A stretch of DNA of 64,000 nucleotides from Hygrophila difformis (GCA_030278955.1 JAOANR010000014.1:13580068-13644067); one strand, 5' to 3'; positions 1-13,326 are shown, counted from the first letter of the stretch. Notes: generated by a model not told the origin, from the letters alone. Numbers and translations: made by a program.

Positions 1-881
1 AGTGTGAGGACGACTGCCTTCAATCCATAAGACTAAGGAGTGCTTGATGGCCTTCATGGGTACATCCCAGGTTCAATTTATAGTGGTGCTTGATGTTTTC
101 GTGACGTTCCTAAAATGCCACTGTATATAATCTCTTGAACATTGGCAAAAGGATAGGATTTTGCGAGTTACTAATTAAATTTGCCCAATTGTTTGCTATG
201 GAAGTTATTGTGGTGATTGTTAGTTACAGCCCGAATCTGCTGGACATGCCTTGTCGTAAAACCTATGTAATAGTAGTACATGCTTTAGCAGCACAACAAC
301 ATTATTGAGGAATGAGTCTTTCCCGTATACCGGTCTTGCAAAATTTTGGATTTGATAAAAATCGTGTTGTCGCCAGACAATACCGGTCATGACTCATGAT
401 AGGTTGGAAGCCAGAGGCTTGAGCACTTGGCTAAGTCATCATCCCAAAAAATTGAGCTTATATGACTATTATTATTATTATTATTATTACTACTACTACT
501 ACTAATAATGGTGGCAACTTTTAAGTTTTGCCGTATAGAACATGAAGAGGAAAAATTCTTCTCATGCACAAATCTTCATGTCACTACGTACGCCTAGTCT
601 CAAAAACCAGACGAGTTTTGCATTAAGGCACAATTTCTGCATGTTACTAGCTAGTAGTTCTCAACCGACGCAACCTGCAATACAAATTTCAAAATTCACC
701 GTGAAAATCGTGCATGTACGGTATACAAAATGAATTTAAAAGAAGGGAAAAAAAAAAGACTTGGATAAATATTTTTTTGGATACACATTAAATTCGTGAC
801 ATCTAACAAACTAAAATTGCAAAATTAAAGCAATTAAATATCCTTATCACGCCTCTCTCTCCCCAATTATATCTGGGTTCT
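1..881. other. Intergenic DNA, no gene seen
   Basis: No open frame here looks like a protein; frames are short, of biased composition and without recognisable motifs. The only structured feature is the trinucleotide microsatellite listed separately. The stretch ends at the presumed target duplication of the Mutator-like element that starts at 891. Confidence 0.6.
466..505. repeat. ATT/ACT trinucleotide microsatellite
   Basis: A run of ATT units passes directly into a run of ACT units and back to AAT. It is a simple sequence repeat with no sign of a gene. Confidence 0.9.
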
Positions 882-890
882 TCTCTTTTT

Positions 891-2202
<1,312 letters not shown>

Positions 2203-2472
2203 TCTCTTTTCTTGCAGCATCTGCAATAATAATAGTACATGCACTACGTGAAATGCTAGTAGCAATATTTCGGGTGAAATGCTGCTCTATGTTCTTTTCT
2301 TTCCTCCGATCCCTCCTTTTATATTCTATCCTGTTTTTCAACCCCTCAGGCTTTCTCTGATTGATACTATAAAATACCACCTTATCAGCCTTCCACCACC
2401 TGATTAACACTACTCCTTGCAGCCTTTTTGGATTGTGTCATTCATGTCCTCTCCCTCACCCTCTCTTTCATA
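2203..2472. other. Intergenic, no gene seen
   Basis: Pyrimidine-rich DNA between the Mutator-like element and the Stowaway MITE. Short frames on both strands lack any motif. Confidence 0.5.
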
Positions 2473-2954
2473 CTCCCTCCGTCCCGCGAAGATTGAAGCC
2501 TTTCTTTTGGGCACGGTAATTTAGGTAATGGAGTTTAGTAGTTAAAGTGGTGTGGGTATTTGTGTTTAAGATTATAATAAATTTTGATACTGTTTATTGT
2601 TTAACTTTGACTTAATATTATCGTAGTGATGTAATTTGAGAAAAATATTCAAGTGTGGTCTTGTTAGAATCGTCTAATCGTGTAGTTTTAGAATATATAT
2701 TCTATACAATTTTTATTTATATCAATTTTGTAATATTAAGAGTTAAAGAAATATAAGGGACTTTATGTAGGAAAGTAATAATGCATTGGAATTTGTACAG
2801 AATAGTAAAAGTAAGTATTTTTAATGGGATTTGACAATAATTAACATTCTAATCAAACTTACATTAATTTAATTTTTCTAAAAACGGAAAAGGTTCAAAC
2901 TTCGTGGGACACCCCAAAAAGGAATAGGGTTCAAACTTCGTGGGACGGAGGGAG
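2473..2954. mobile_element. Stowaway-like MITE (Tc1/mariner type)
   Basis: Begins CTCCCTCCGTCCCGCGAAG and ends CTTCGTGGGACGGAGGGAG, a near-perfect terminal inverted repeat. It is flanked by TA on both sides (2471-2472 and 2955-2956), the TA duplication of Stowaway elements. The interior is AT-rich and non-coding. Confidence 0.9.
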
Positions 2955-2956
2955 TA

Positions 2957-3738
2957 CTATGTAGTACTAGTGGGGCCAATACAAATTGGACTGGCCGGCC
3001 CCAGCATTGGTGCAATTCTAATTACATCTTCTGATCTTCGTACATGCACCTCGCTCCAAATTTACATATGCTTTTTCAGACAATGTCATATCAAATTTGG
3101 AAAACAAAGAACAACCCCCCAATGCATGCTTTCTGGCTTCTCTCAAACAAGGTTCGGGATACGATCTTCCCCATGTCAACCCTTGATCCCTGCAGCCAAA
3201 ATAGTGCAAGCTGGGAAAACACACTACTTGCGATCGAGTTGCGACACTTGTTAATAATGTTATTCATATTACACAACACACAACTACTGTTATCACGCAT
3301 TGGTTGAACTGTGAAGAAAAGTTCCTGCACGAGTCTACACATGGTAATATATATATATATATGTGGAATAAGTTCCCAAAGCATTCCTCTTTGTTGATAC
3401 CATGCCAAACAAAGTTGATTGAAGGATCTTGCCACACATGAGACAACTAAGTGAAGCTTGCTTGAGAGGGAACATTGTCTCAAGGGTTGGAGTAAGACGA
3501 ATGTGTGTACATGTACTGATGTACTACAAGGGTTTCTTATACCGACCAATGCAGCAGATTAATACAAGGGTTGCTTATAAAATAAGATTTCAGTAGCTCA
3601 AACAAGTCATTATGTATGGATTTCTCTCTATTACTACAAGTTAATACAACAGAGTGGGTTCTTCCATTAGGTCCTCATCTGTAGCAAGTGAGCAAATATT
3701 TGGAAGAATACAATATATTTAAGAAAAACACCAACCTT
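2957..3738. other. 3' flank of the pyruvate kinase gene
   Basis: Downstream of the pyruvate kinase stop codon; it probably holds the 3' UTR near 3500-3738. A short AT microsatellite lies at about 3348-3362. Open frames on both strands show no recognisable domain. Confidence 0.45.
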
Positions 3739-6700
3739 TCAGGGGACAGTGATAACTTGAATGGACTGCAACATGTCAGAGACAACAAGTACAAGGTCGC
3801 CTGATTTTATCATTTGTCGTGCTTTAAGCAGCGAGAAAGTCCTCTTGAGGTTGCTTTCCATATCCTCGTTGGAGTAGCTCATCAAATGAAATGGTATTAA
3901 ACCCCACTGCAGATTCAAGCGCCTCCGAACGGAAGTTGTTGTCGTAAAGGCGAAAATGGGGCAGTCTGGTCGGTAGCGTGATACAAGGGATGCCATGTTA
4001 CCATCCTTTGTGTACACAAAAATGGCATCAACTTTGAGTACATTGGCTGCAATAAGGGAAATGAAATTATCAGATTACAGAATTACTTACATGCTAAGGA
4101 TTAAGACAGGGAAGGTGTATTAAATCAATCATTAAAGAGCTTCAGATTAGTAGCTTAGCCTGTCAACCATATTTTATCACTTCTTCTATCCATTACATTG
4201 AGGTTAACAGCAAATGAATCAATAAACCATGGATTACAACTTCATAATTAACTCAGGAAATACATTTCTGTTTTTTAAAATCTTTTTTATGATGCCATCA
4301 GATGGAAACTTGAAGAGTTGTTTCTTACCCATATTGGCAGCGGAGTTGCATATCTCTTCCGAAATACAATCTGTAACCGAAGATGCTGTGGTGGGAAGGT
4401 CCACAGCTACTTGATGATTCTCTTCTCGCAACCATTTTTCAAATCTAAGGCTAACGCTTCTCAGAACAGACAATGCTTTCTCAGGGTACTGGCCCATGGC
4501 GGACTCGCCAGAAAGCATCAAAGCATCTGCTTGCTGGCGAACTGCCTCAGAAATGTCCGCTACTTCAGCTCGGGTAGGTGTGGGGAATTCGATCATGGAT
4601 TCGAGCAACTGACTGGCAACAATGACTGGCTTATTTAATTGTCTGCAGACTTGGACGATCTTCTGCTGTTCTGATGGAACTTGTTCTAAAGGAATCTGTG
4701 CACCAAGATCTCCTCTTGCCACCATTGCTCCATCCGATGCCTGAATGATATCCTCCAGATTCTTCAATGATTCGATACTTTCTATTTTCGCAATCACTGA
4801 AATGTCACTGCATCACCGTACCCCTTTGTGTTATGTCAATTGATAACTCGATGTGACAATAAAGTTTGAGATCACCATTAAATTGAAGATCTTGCAACCT
4901 AAACTTTTAATACCAAAGTCATAAAATTGGGATCACTTCACGAGGTAGTAGTGCGACATCTTTAAAGAATCTATATTTGCTTAACAATGCCCATGCGCAG
5001 AAGAAAAGTTAAGACTTTTAAGAGTCCAGGATCTACTTCAGGTTTTTATCATTCCTACAAAGGTGTTCATAAGAATCTGCTACACTGGGACATAAAACTC
5101 ACCTTTCACGGCACCGTGCCTTAATATAGCTCTTAAGATGCTTTATAACTTCAGCTGACTTGACAAATGATACAGCAATGAAATCAACACCTTCAGCAAT
5201 TCCAAAATCAATGTCCAACCAATCCTGAGGAGTAATGGTAAAAAGTTGAGACTTATTAAGCAAATGCAAACATGTTATCTGATCCCAGCTGATGAAGGAA
5301 TTACATCATACAAAATACTATTTAACAGATTACACAATTGAACTACATATACTTCCAGTGAATTGATGATATACTTTAAGTAGCTAAGGTGATAGACATA
5401 AGTAAACATCAACCGGACATCATTTTTCTTTCAGTTTTGCACTCAAAAGCAGGAGATTTCACTCACCTACTTGGCCATTTTCCTTAATATTCAGTGTCTC
5501 AGATCAACATATTTCGTGGAACTGCAATGAAACAATGTCCACATCTATTACCTAAATCCAGTCTCGAAATACACTACCTATGTTGTCAAGCTCCATGCTA
5601 TTCACCAGATATATTTCCTCTGTCTTTAATAGAGATTAGATGGCGATCGTGCACAGGAAGTATGTAAGAGATAGAAGTGTATTTTATCAATGGATGGACG
5701 AGAATAGAACAGAACTTTATTAGAATAGAAAACAAGATATTTTACTAGTTGATTGAGAGAAATAATAATATAATAAAATAAAATAAGTTAATACATTACT
5801 TATTTCAGAGTTCAGACGTCCAAAAAATGGAAAATGTATGTTGTAATAAAAAAAGAGGAAATATTATGGAGAACAAAGACACAGGTCGGAAGAAAATAAA
5901 TAAAGTAAATCATTGCTTAAATCTCTGGCTTGATTAGTCAAACCATATCCATGCAATCTTTCTTTTATGAATGCGCACAGTTTTATTTTTCAAATAATTC
6001 CTTCATAACTATTTTAGAGGGTTTCAATTTTCAAGGCAACTTACACACCAATCTGGCATCACAAGGGAATATTGTTTTTGAGTGTATAGTTAATATACTG
6101 TTCTTTTAGATTTCATAGGAAGCAAAAATCACATAGGAGGTAAGGTGTTTGATGATCCGGAAAATATTTCCCAATCATTTTAAAGTAGTATTTTTTGGAG
6201 ATGAATGCGATTTAATAATAGATATTCCATCTTTACTACAAAGACCAATACGTGCATTAGTACTTCAGTTGATGCTGATATTTATAATCTGAAATATTTC
6301 ATTCACTGTATTCTAGAAAATGACAAGAACAAATCTCTGTCACACCCTGTGGCTTTAAGAGCCAAAATAAAGAAATCTAAAAATTTAAAAAAAATAAAAT
6401 AAAAAATAAAAAAAAGAGAGAGAAATCATATCCCTCAAAGTATTTTTGTTAATACAGCTTATAGACTCCTGCAGTAGGCTGCACCTAGCCAAGAGTCAAC
6501 TGCAAGCTTGAGTAAACAAAATTCGAAGGATTATCTCTTGTCTAGCTTGGTTAAATTAAATCGAAAAACAGAGACACATCAAGATGAATTTGCACACGAT
6601 CATCAGTTTCGAATATACCAGATGAGATTGCCACCTCACAAAAATGTACTATTTGCACTAGCAACATCTAGAAACTGTATATAATTTTGAATGAAAGTAC

Positions 6701-8646
6701 AAGATTAAATTTCGGGAAACAACTTTAAAATGAAAACAAAATTCTCTCCATTTTAGTCATCTAGAAATTCGACACCTAGAGATCACTTAAATGAAAATAA
6801 ATGTCCTATGCAGAAATAAACTACTTATGAAGGTTAACTAGAATCACATGATTTGGATACAGATTATACTACTGCACAGAAAAGTTAAAGTTCGAACATG
6901 ATGTAAACAAGAAAAAACAAGAGTCTGAATAATAGGAAATGATTCTTAGAAGACAAACTTGATATAAGCCAACTTATATTTCAATGAAAGAAAGTAAATC
7001 AGCACACACCTTTGAGGATATTGTAGGAAGCATAGCATTTCGCTCCTGAACTAAGCTCCCATTACGCCAAAAAGTAAGATTTGCCCTTGGTAAAAGTAGT
7101 CCAGGATCAGTACACCGACATTTCACATCAGGACCTATTTTCTCAATCACTTCGAACCTTACCATGCCTCCATCCACTAGAAGTTCATCACCTACCTCAA
7201 CATCTGTCAAAGACTCACATGAGAACTAACTCACTTCTTTGTATGCCTTTGTGCATGATGAAGGCATATCTTATTTTGACAAAATATGTTCCTAACCTTC
7301 AGCAAATCCTCCATAGTTCACATTAATTGTGCGCTCTGGAAGAGCAGAACCAAAAGTGCGAACACTGAAAGTCCATATCTCACCATCCTGAACCAAAAGT
7401 CACATTTCGAAGCTTAGACATTTTCCTTTAAATTATTAGTAGCAAAGGGCAATATTATTATTATTGCTTCTCAAGAACGAGAATTTTGGTATGCATATCT
7501 CCAAGAAAAACTTCAGAGTACATAAGATCTTCTGCCAATTTAACCTAAATACGTCATCAACTTCGGAACTTTTAAGACATTTTGAGTTCTTTTAAGATGG
7601 TTCATTAGTCATATAACTTACAAGTCTTTTTACAATGAAAAAAGTTCATGAAGCCGATCACTCGGTTATATTTTTAATATGGCATAAATACTGCATATTA
7701 AAGGAAGGAAGAGCCGTTTGCCATAAAAAAAAATGGGGACCAGTTTTTCTAGAAAAGATTTTATATGTTCTTATAGTCCTATTTCACAATTCATAGATAC
7801 AAACACTTAAGGCACTGGAATTTAAATACGTGTTGAACTCAGTAGTTAATCAATTAAGCATATACTAATACAACAACCAATGCAATGACTTAATTGATTA
7901 AAAAATGGTACAAATGTTGAACAAAAATTAAATAGATCGATGTTATTTTTATTTACCAAGTAACCACAATTTCAAATATAAAATTTTCGGTGCAAGAGAT
8001 ACAAACATTGCATTTATTGATTTGATTTATGCATCTTAATTCTGTTTTTCTCACTTTCTAAATCTATTTATCAGACGACATATTATCTCTAATTTTAGTT
8101 TTCTTCCTGTCCTAATTCTGACACGAATTACACATATTTTAATTTTCGTGATAATCACAACTTCAACCCTTTCCTTAAGGCCAGACTTCGCCAGAGAGTT
8201 TTGTTTCTTCAAAAGAGTAGTAATAGCAGTAATCATCAATCATCAGCATAATAATAATGAAATGAATCAGACTCGAGAATTAGTTGAATTCTATAAACTT
8301 TAACAATATATTACAATTTGTAAAGCAACGGCGGCAGCAGAAGTAGTAGTAAGGTTCACCTCGGCTTTGGCGGAGTGAGCACCGCCGAGATCCCCCATGT
8401 GGATCTCATTCCCTTCCGTATCCATCATAATCGCCACCGCGTACCCCTTCTCCTCATTCATCTCCCTCAGAAGGCGAATCACTCGTCGATGCCATTCCCT
8501 GGTCCCGTGGCACATATTAATCCTGGCCACATTCATCCCGCCGGCGGCCAGCGCCTCCAGTCGCTCCGGCGCGCATGTGGCAGGACCAACTGTGCAGACC
8601 AATTTGGTCCGTCTGGTGCTCCGGAAGCCGTTTTCCTTGAGGTCGG
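3739..8646 (-). CDS. PKP1: Plastidial pyruvate kinase alpha-type, 5' end missing (likely pseudogene)
   Basis: Pyruvate kinase converts phosphoenolpyruvate and ADP to pyruvate and ATP; this isoform feeds plastid fatty-acid synthesis. Six exons fit in frame: 8646-8360, 7387-7297, 7203-7010, 5224-5103, 4807-4329 and 4046-3739, all GT-AG. Recognisable blocks are [84 protein letters not shown] and the C-terminal SIQVITVP. The DTEG and NMCH forms are those of the plastid alpha (isozyme A) subunit rather than cytosolic enzymes. About 490 codons remain of roughly 590. The frame stops being pyruvate kinase at 8646, exactly where an LTR begins, so the transit peptide, start codon and roughly 100 residues are gone. 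No remnant of the lost 5' part was found further upstream. The remaining exons have no stop or frameshift, so the loss may be recent. An alternative first exon outside the window's reach is unlikely but not excluded. Confidence 0.9.
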
Positions 8647-8993
8647 TGTTGTGGAATAATGGAGCTATTAATTAAATAATAAAGAGAACACCAAGATTTA
8701 ACGAGGTTCGGCACAAATATGCCTACGTCCTCCGGGCCCCACCGAACTATTATTTCACTATGAAATGAAATAATATTACAAAAAGGTTATAGGAAATAAT
8801 CCTATACCACAAAACACTCTCAACGAGAAACACTCATAAAGGCTAAAAACTACAATAGGAGAAGAGAGATCAAAGGCAAGCTCCTTGCCTTTGCTTGTGT
8901 TGGGATGATCTTACAAATGAGTGGCCTTGGTATTTATAGGCACAAAATCCATCCACTCCACTAACTTCATCTACTACATTAAATTCATCAACT

Positions 8994-9493
8994 NNNNNNN
9001 NNNNNNNNNNNNNNNNNNNNNNNNNNNNNNNNNNNNNNNNNNNNNNNNNNNNNNNNNNNNNNNNNNNNNNNNNNNNNNNNNNNNNNNNNNNNNNNNNNNN
9101 NNNNNNNNNNNNNNNNNNNNNNNNNNNNNNNNNNNNNNNNNNNNNNNNNNNNNNNNNNNNNNNNNNNNNNNNNNNNNNNNNNNNNNNNNNNNNNNNNNNN
9201 NNNNNNNNNNNNNNNNNNNNNNNNNNNNNNNNNNNNNNNNNNNNNNNNNNNNNNNNNNNNNNNNNNNNNNNNNNNNNNNNNNNNNNNNNNNNNNNNNNNN
9301 NNNNNNNNNNNNNNNNNNNNNNNNNNNNNNNNNNNNNNNNNNNNNNNNNNNNNNNNNNNNNNNNNNNNNNNNNNNNNNNNNNNNNNNNNNNNNNNNNNNN
9401 NNNNNNNNNNNNNNNNNNNNNNNNNNNNNNNNNNNNNNNNNNNNNNNNNNNNNNNNNNNNNNNNNNNNNNNNNNNNNNNNNNNNNNNNNNNNN
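8994..9493. other. Assembly gap of exactly 500 N
   Basis: Unknown bases. The round length suggests a placeholder. It sits inside the LTR, directly next to a short tandem repeat that may have caused the break. Open frames across it are artefacts of N translation. Confidence 0.98.
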
Positions 9494-9548
9494 GCTGTGT
9501 CTACGCGGCCTCCCTCTTCCGGGCTGTCTACGCGGCCTCCCTCTTCCG
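9494..9548. repeat. 27-bp tandem repeat at gap edge
   Basis: Two copies of a unit built on CTACGCGGCCTCCCTCTTCC stand head to tail immediately after the gap. They suggest that the missing bases hold more copies. Confidence 0.8.
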
Positions 9549-9677
9549 GATATATTTTACCCAATTGGGCTAATTTATTTAGACGAGCAACTCCATTGGG
9601 CTTAATATATTTTTGCTATGTTAACAGAAGTGTATCCATTTTGACTTGTCCGATGTGGGAGAAATGTTACTACAACA

Positions 9678-10110
9678 TATATTATTATTATATACTATCT
9701 ATATTACTCCAACATAATATATTATATATATATATTATCTATTAAATATGTAGTGTTACGTCATTTTTGTAGTATTTATCTTCATTTTCATTTTTTTTAA
9801 AAAAAACTAACTAACAAGTTTAAACAAAATATTTAAAGATCATATATTTCAAATACTCATAATTATTTATTAAATAATTTAAAGTGCAATACTATACCTC
9901 AGTAAAATTTTAATTTCAAAACAAAATAAATTCCCAAAATAATAAAATTTGAGTCCCATAAAAATAATACTAATAATAAGTGCGGGTGAAATATAAGAAT
10001 ATTCGGGTTGTTACAGGCTTCCCCACCAGGGTTCGAGTCCTCTCTTCAGCATCTTCAAAAATATATTTGGGAAGGGTTTAATATATGACATATAGAGTGA
10101 TATGATTGGT
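9678..10110. other. AT-rich non-coding DNA
   Basis: Very AT-rich with a TA-rich tract near 9718-9740 and no credible frame. Near 10017-10045 there is a GGTTCGAGTCC motif like a tRNA B box, perhaps a further SINE scrap. No sign of the missing 5' part of the pyruvate kinase gene. Confidence 0.5.
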
Positions 10111-10114
10111 GGGT

Positions 10115-10192
10115 TAGATAGCTAGCCAAGTTGGTTAAGGTGGGGGTTTGTGTTGTTGAGGGATTGGGTTCGAGCCCTCCTAGCCACACTTT
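10115..10192 (+). mobile_element. tRNA-derived SINE head (fragment)
   Basis: A box-like TAGCCAAGTTGGTTAAGG is followed about 35 bp later by a B box-like GGGTTCGAGCCCTCC, the internal RNA polymerase III promoter layout of plant SINEs. There is no cloverleaf tRNA and no clear 3' tail; the sequence runs straight into the CACTA-type end. Confidence 0.45.
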
Positions 10193-10194
10193 TT

Positions 10195-10419
10195 GCGCTA
10201 ATTCGGTCGGGAAAATTGCCGACCAACGTTTGGTTTGGTCGACAATGCGGTCGGCAAGTCCCCAACGACAATTTTTTTTGGTCGGCGGCAGATTTCGGAC
10301 CAACAGATTTCCGACCGACACTTGCGGTCGGTAATGCGGTCGGGAAGCCCAGAAACGACCCGCATTTTGGTGTTGCCGACCGCATTTTTCGGTCGGGAAA
10401 TTCGATATTTCTTGTAGTG
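10195..10419. mobile_element. CACTA (En/Spm) transposon end, fragment 1
   Basis: Ends in TTTCTTGTAGTG, the reverse complement of the CACTACAAGAAA terminal repeat of CACTA elements. The preceding 200 bp is packed with direct and inverted GGTCGG/CCGACC motifs, the subterminal repeats expected for transposase binding. The opposite CACTA end is not found in the window, and no transposase is present. Confidence 0.7.
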
Positions 10420-10439
10420 ATCCAAAATTGTGGAGTTAA

Positions 10440-10739
10440 TTGAAATTGCGGTCGCTAACGCGGTCGCTGATACAGAAAAATGAAAAATATTAAGAAAATT
10501 TTGTTTTTCTCAGCGACCTCAAAAGTTGGTCGCTGAGCCGGTTGCAAAAGTCTTGCAACCCCGTTTGCAGTCGCTAACGTTGTTGCGGACAGCTTCGACT
10601 GCTTTACTGAGCGGTCGCCGCCCAAATTGTAACCAGCTGTATAGCGACCTACCTTTTGCGGTCGCTGAGAGGTTTTAGCAACCGTATACTCTCTTAGCAT
10701 CGCACAGTGACGTCGCTATAACCAAAAAATCTTGTAGTG
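10440..10739. mobile_element. CACTA (En/Spm) transposon end, fragment 2
   Basis: A second end in the same orientation finishes ATCTTGTAGTG. Its subterminal motif is different (GGTCGCT/AGCGACC), so it belongs to a different subfamily from the neighbouring fragment. No matching opposite end or transposase is seen. Confidence 0.65.
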
Positions 10740-10912
10740 TGGAAAGAATGGTTAGAGCATAGAAATCTAGGTAAGGCGAAAAAGCAGTCCATAGACCATA
10801 GTAAACTAAGGCACAATTACATCAATGGCGGTTATGTATTTTGTTTTTGACTGGGAAAGAACCTATGCTTTCTCCACAAACCCCAATTTATTTAATTTAC
10901 CATAAAAAAGAG

Positions 10913-11815
10913 GGAAAAAAGGCCAATATAGTCCTTTATTTTTACAAAAAAGCCAAATCAGTCCTTTTTTTATTTTTTGGCCAAATTGGTCCGCTACATA
11001 TACTAATTACGTCCCAATTGGTCCTACATCCGCTAATTATGCCCTAATTACATATTTTTGGCCAAATCAGTCCTTTTTTTTTTCCAAAAATCTAAATTGG
11101 TCCGTTATTAATTTTTGCCCCCTTTCATGCAGTCCAAAAATCTAAATTGGTCCGTTATTAACTTGTATATCTATGTTTAAACTTTAAGTCAAAACAAGTG
11201 TGTAAATAGTAGCAAACTAGATAATGTAATTATTAAAAAAAATGGAGGGAGAATATCGCATAAAATGGTGTTTCTCCATAAAATGTAGTTATTAAAAAAT
11301 GGTAGTTATTAAACAAATGGATCATCTTTTAGAGTTCGGTGGTTTTTGGTGTTTCTTCATAAAATGAAGACCAATTGCGATATACTCCCTCCATTTTTTT
11401 AATAACTATATTGTCTAATTTGCTACTATTCACACACTTGTTTTGACTTAAATTTTAAACATAGATATAGAAATTAAAATGAGCTAAGTAGGATCTTATT
11501 AGATTCGTCTCGTCGTGTAGTTTATAAATATCGAAATTTTAGAATTTTTACTTATACCGAATTTGAGTTATTAGTGGTTTGAAATGTGCATTGGACTGCA
11601 TGAAAGAGAGCAAAAATTAATAACGGACCAATTTAGATTTTTGAAAAAGAAAAGGACTGATTTGGCCAAAAATATGTAATTATGGCATAATTAGTGGATG
11701 GAGGACCGATTGGGACGTAATTAGTATATGTAGCGGACCAATTTGACCAAAAAATAAAAAAAAGGACTGATTTGACTTTTTTGTAAAAATAAAGGACTAT
11801 ATTGGCTTTTTTTCC
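10913..11815. mobile_element. Foldback Mutator-like element
   Basis: The two halves are inverted copies. The left arm (from 10913) reads GGAAAAAAGGCCAATATAG; the right arm, reverse-complemented from 11815, reads GGAAAAAAAGCCAATATAG. Pairing continues through AAATCAGTCC, AAATTGGTCC and AATTACG blocks. The direct repeat TAAAAAAGAG flanks it at 10903-10912 and 11816-11825, fitting a 9-10 bp Mutator-type duplication. Inside the arms lie pieces that resemble the Stowaway-like elements of this window (CTCCCTCCATTTTTTT at 11385 and its inverse near 11235), and the left arm lacks about 150 bp present in the right. No transposase. Confidence 0.8.
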
Positions 11816-12119
11816 TAAAAAAGAGTGTCTGTCAATGCCCCAATTGGCAAATGTTTTCACCTCATCACTAGCACATCCGATCCTCAGCTTTTTTCATGTT
11901 CAAACTTTGGCCAATCACACACGCACACACACATATATTATTATCTTCTCCACATATATATAAAAATTGCCAACTTATGTCTTGTACACACTTGTGCAGA
12001 AGAAGGAATGGTTTATATTCTTGCAAGGTTATCACCATAAGCTAAGCTGATTCTATATATCCTAGTCTCCTTCAGGCCAGGATTCCAACTTCTACCACTA
12101 ACAGGGGTGAAAAAAATTA

Positions 12120-12457
12120 CTCCCTCTGTCCCACTAATAATGTCCCAAAACTTTTGGGCACGGTATTTTATGTGGGGATAGTTAGTATTTAATGTAAGGG
12201 TAGATTAGTGTTTAAAGTGAGGGTAAATTAGGAATTTATGTGATGTGATTGTAATGAATTTGAATTTTTAATTGATTTATTTATGTGTGATGTGATAGTT
12301 GTGTGTTTGAAATTTTAATATATTTATTTATTGATGTGATGTGATGAGAGAGAATTTGATAATTAAAGTATATAATTATTTCCCAATAAGGAAATGTGAC
12401 AATGGTATGGGACGGACTAAAAAGGAAAATGAGACGGAATTAGTGGGACGGATGGAG
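12120..12457. mobile_element. Stowaway-like MITE
   Basis: Starts CTCCCTCTGTCCCACTAAT and ends ATTAGTGGGACGGATGGAG, with TA on both sides (12118-12119 and 12458-12459). The interior is AT-rich and non-coding. The inner AATGTCCCAAAACTTTTGGGCACGG stretch also reappears in degraded form near 53560. Confidence 0.88.
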
Positions 12458-12459
12458 TA

Positions 12460-13064
12460 AAAGACAATGAGAGAATTTTCTTTTGTAGGTCGCCCTTGGC
12501 AAGAAAATTGCCACGCGGATATAAATCAAAAGTGAGCCAAGATGGAGATAATTTTGGCCTAATATATATATTCTGTGGGTATATATTCAATTGTTCAGGA
12601 CCTAAGATGTAAGAATAAGGTTTGAGAAACCCTAGTCTGAATAGTGGGGATAATTGTAAAGATGTAAGAATGTTTTGAGAAACCCTAGTCTGAATTTTGC
12701 GGAGTGGGAGAGTGTCACTCATTGGAACAATAATTGTGATCACTAGCAAAAGGTTTAAAATTGAGAAAGCCTTTGAGCAACAAGTGCAGGGAAATACTAG
12801 AACAGGAAGAAAGAAACAAAGGGACAAACAAATTAAAAGGATAATTAAATTCAGTGATAGTGCAATTTCATGGCGCAGAGAATCAAGAAATAAGAATCAT
12901 GGTATGAGATTTTTTTACTTTAGGAGGAATAGATGAGAGATAAGAAAGGCAGTGCCCAGGGGACCTTTCAGCCTTTCAATTATTTGTCATCACGATATAT
13001 GCATGTAAGGTATATATCCCCTTCACTTTGTGTGTTTGACCTTCAACTTGTCCTTATTTTAATA
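12460..13064. other. Intergenic, short local duplication only
   Basis: A block ending in GAGAAACCCTAGTCTGAAT occurs twice, near 12620-12641 and 12675-12695, a local duplication. No gene was recognised; open frames are lysine/arginine-rich or compositional. Confidence 0.5.
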
Positions 13065-13326
13065 CCCCCTCCCCGTTTTTTAAAGAATATAACATTGATA
13101 AATTTGGTAATGTTCACCCACGCACTTTGGCTTAAAGTTTTATCATAGTTATACATGTTAAAACATAGCCAAGTGGGATCTTGTTAGATTCGTCTCATCG
13201 AGTAGTTTTTAAATATCGAACTTTTAGAATTTTTACTTGTACCGAACTTGAGTTATTAATGATTTAAAATGTGCATTGGACTGCGTGCACAGTGGGTCCG
13301 TTACAATATTTAGAAAATGGAGGAAG
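13065..13326. mobile_element. Degenerate Stowaway-like MITE
   Basis: Ends CCCCCTCCCCGTTTTTTAAA and TTTAGAAAATGGAGGAAG are imperfect inverted repeats flanked by TA. The core (GATTCGTCTCATCGAGTAG, then TTTTTACTTGTACCGAA, then GTGCATTGGACTGC) is shared with the elements at 11385 and 45371, showing one family. Confidence 0.7.

Larger units (their letters stand above)
8647..9677 (-). mobile_element. Copia-type LTR abutting the pyruvate kinase exon
   Basis: On the minus strand the segment starts TGTTGTAGTAAC, followed by CCCACATCGG. It contains a TATA box (CCTATAAATACC, about 8930-8942), a GACGTAGGCA...GCCGAACCTCGTTAAATC block typical of plant Copia LTR U5 regions, and ends TTCCACAACA. TG...CA ends are therefore present. 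A second CAACA at 9710-9714 is an alternative outer end. Flanks (GTCGG at 8642-8646; TATAT or TAATA on the other side) do not match, so this is not a clean solo LTR; one side was probably deleted along with host DNA. A 500-N gap (8994-9493) interrupts it. No internal Copia coding region is attached. Confidence 0.7.

Noticed and set aside
8921..9745. Long frames on both strands across 8974-9745
   Set aside because: They consist almost entirely of translated N bases in the assembly gap; the real parts are LTR sequence.
10115..10192. True tRNA gene
   Set aside because: A and B boxes are present, but no seven-base-pair acceptor stem or anticodon arm could be folded; a SINE head fits better.
10131..10443. 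Overlapping frames of 60-97 codons on both strands
   Set aside because: Generated by the GGTCGG/CCGACC subterminal repeats of the CACTA end.
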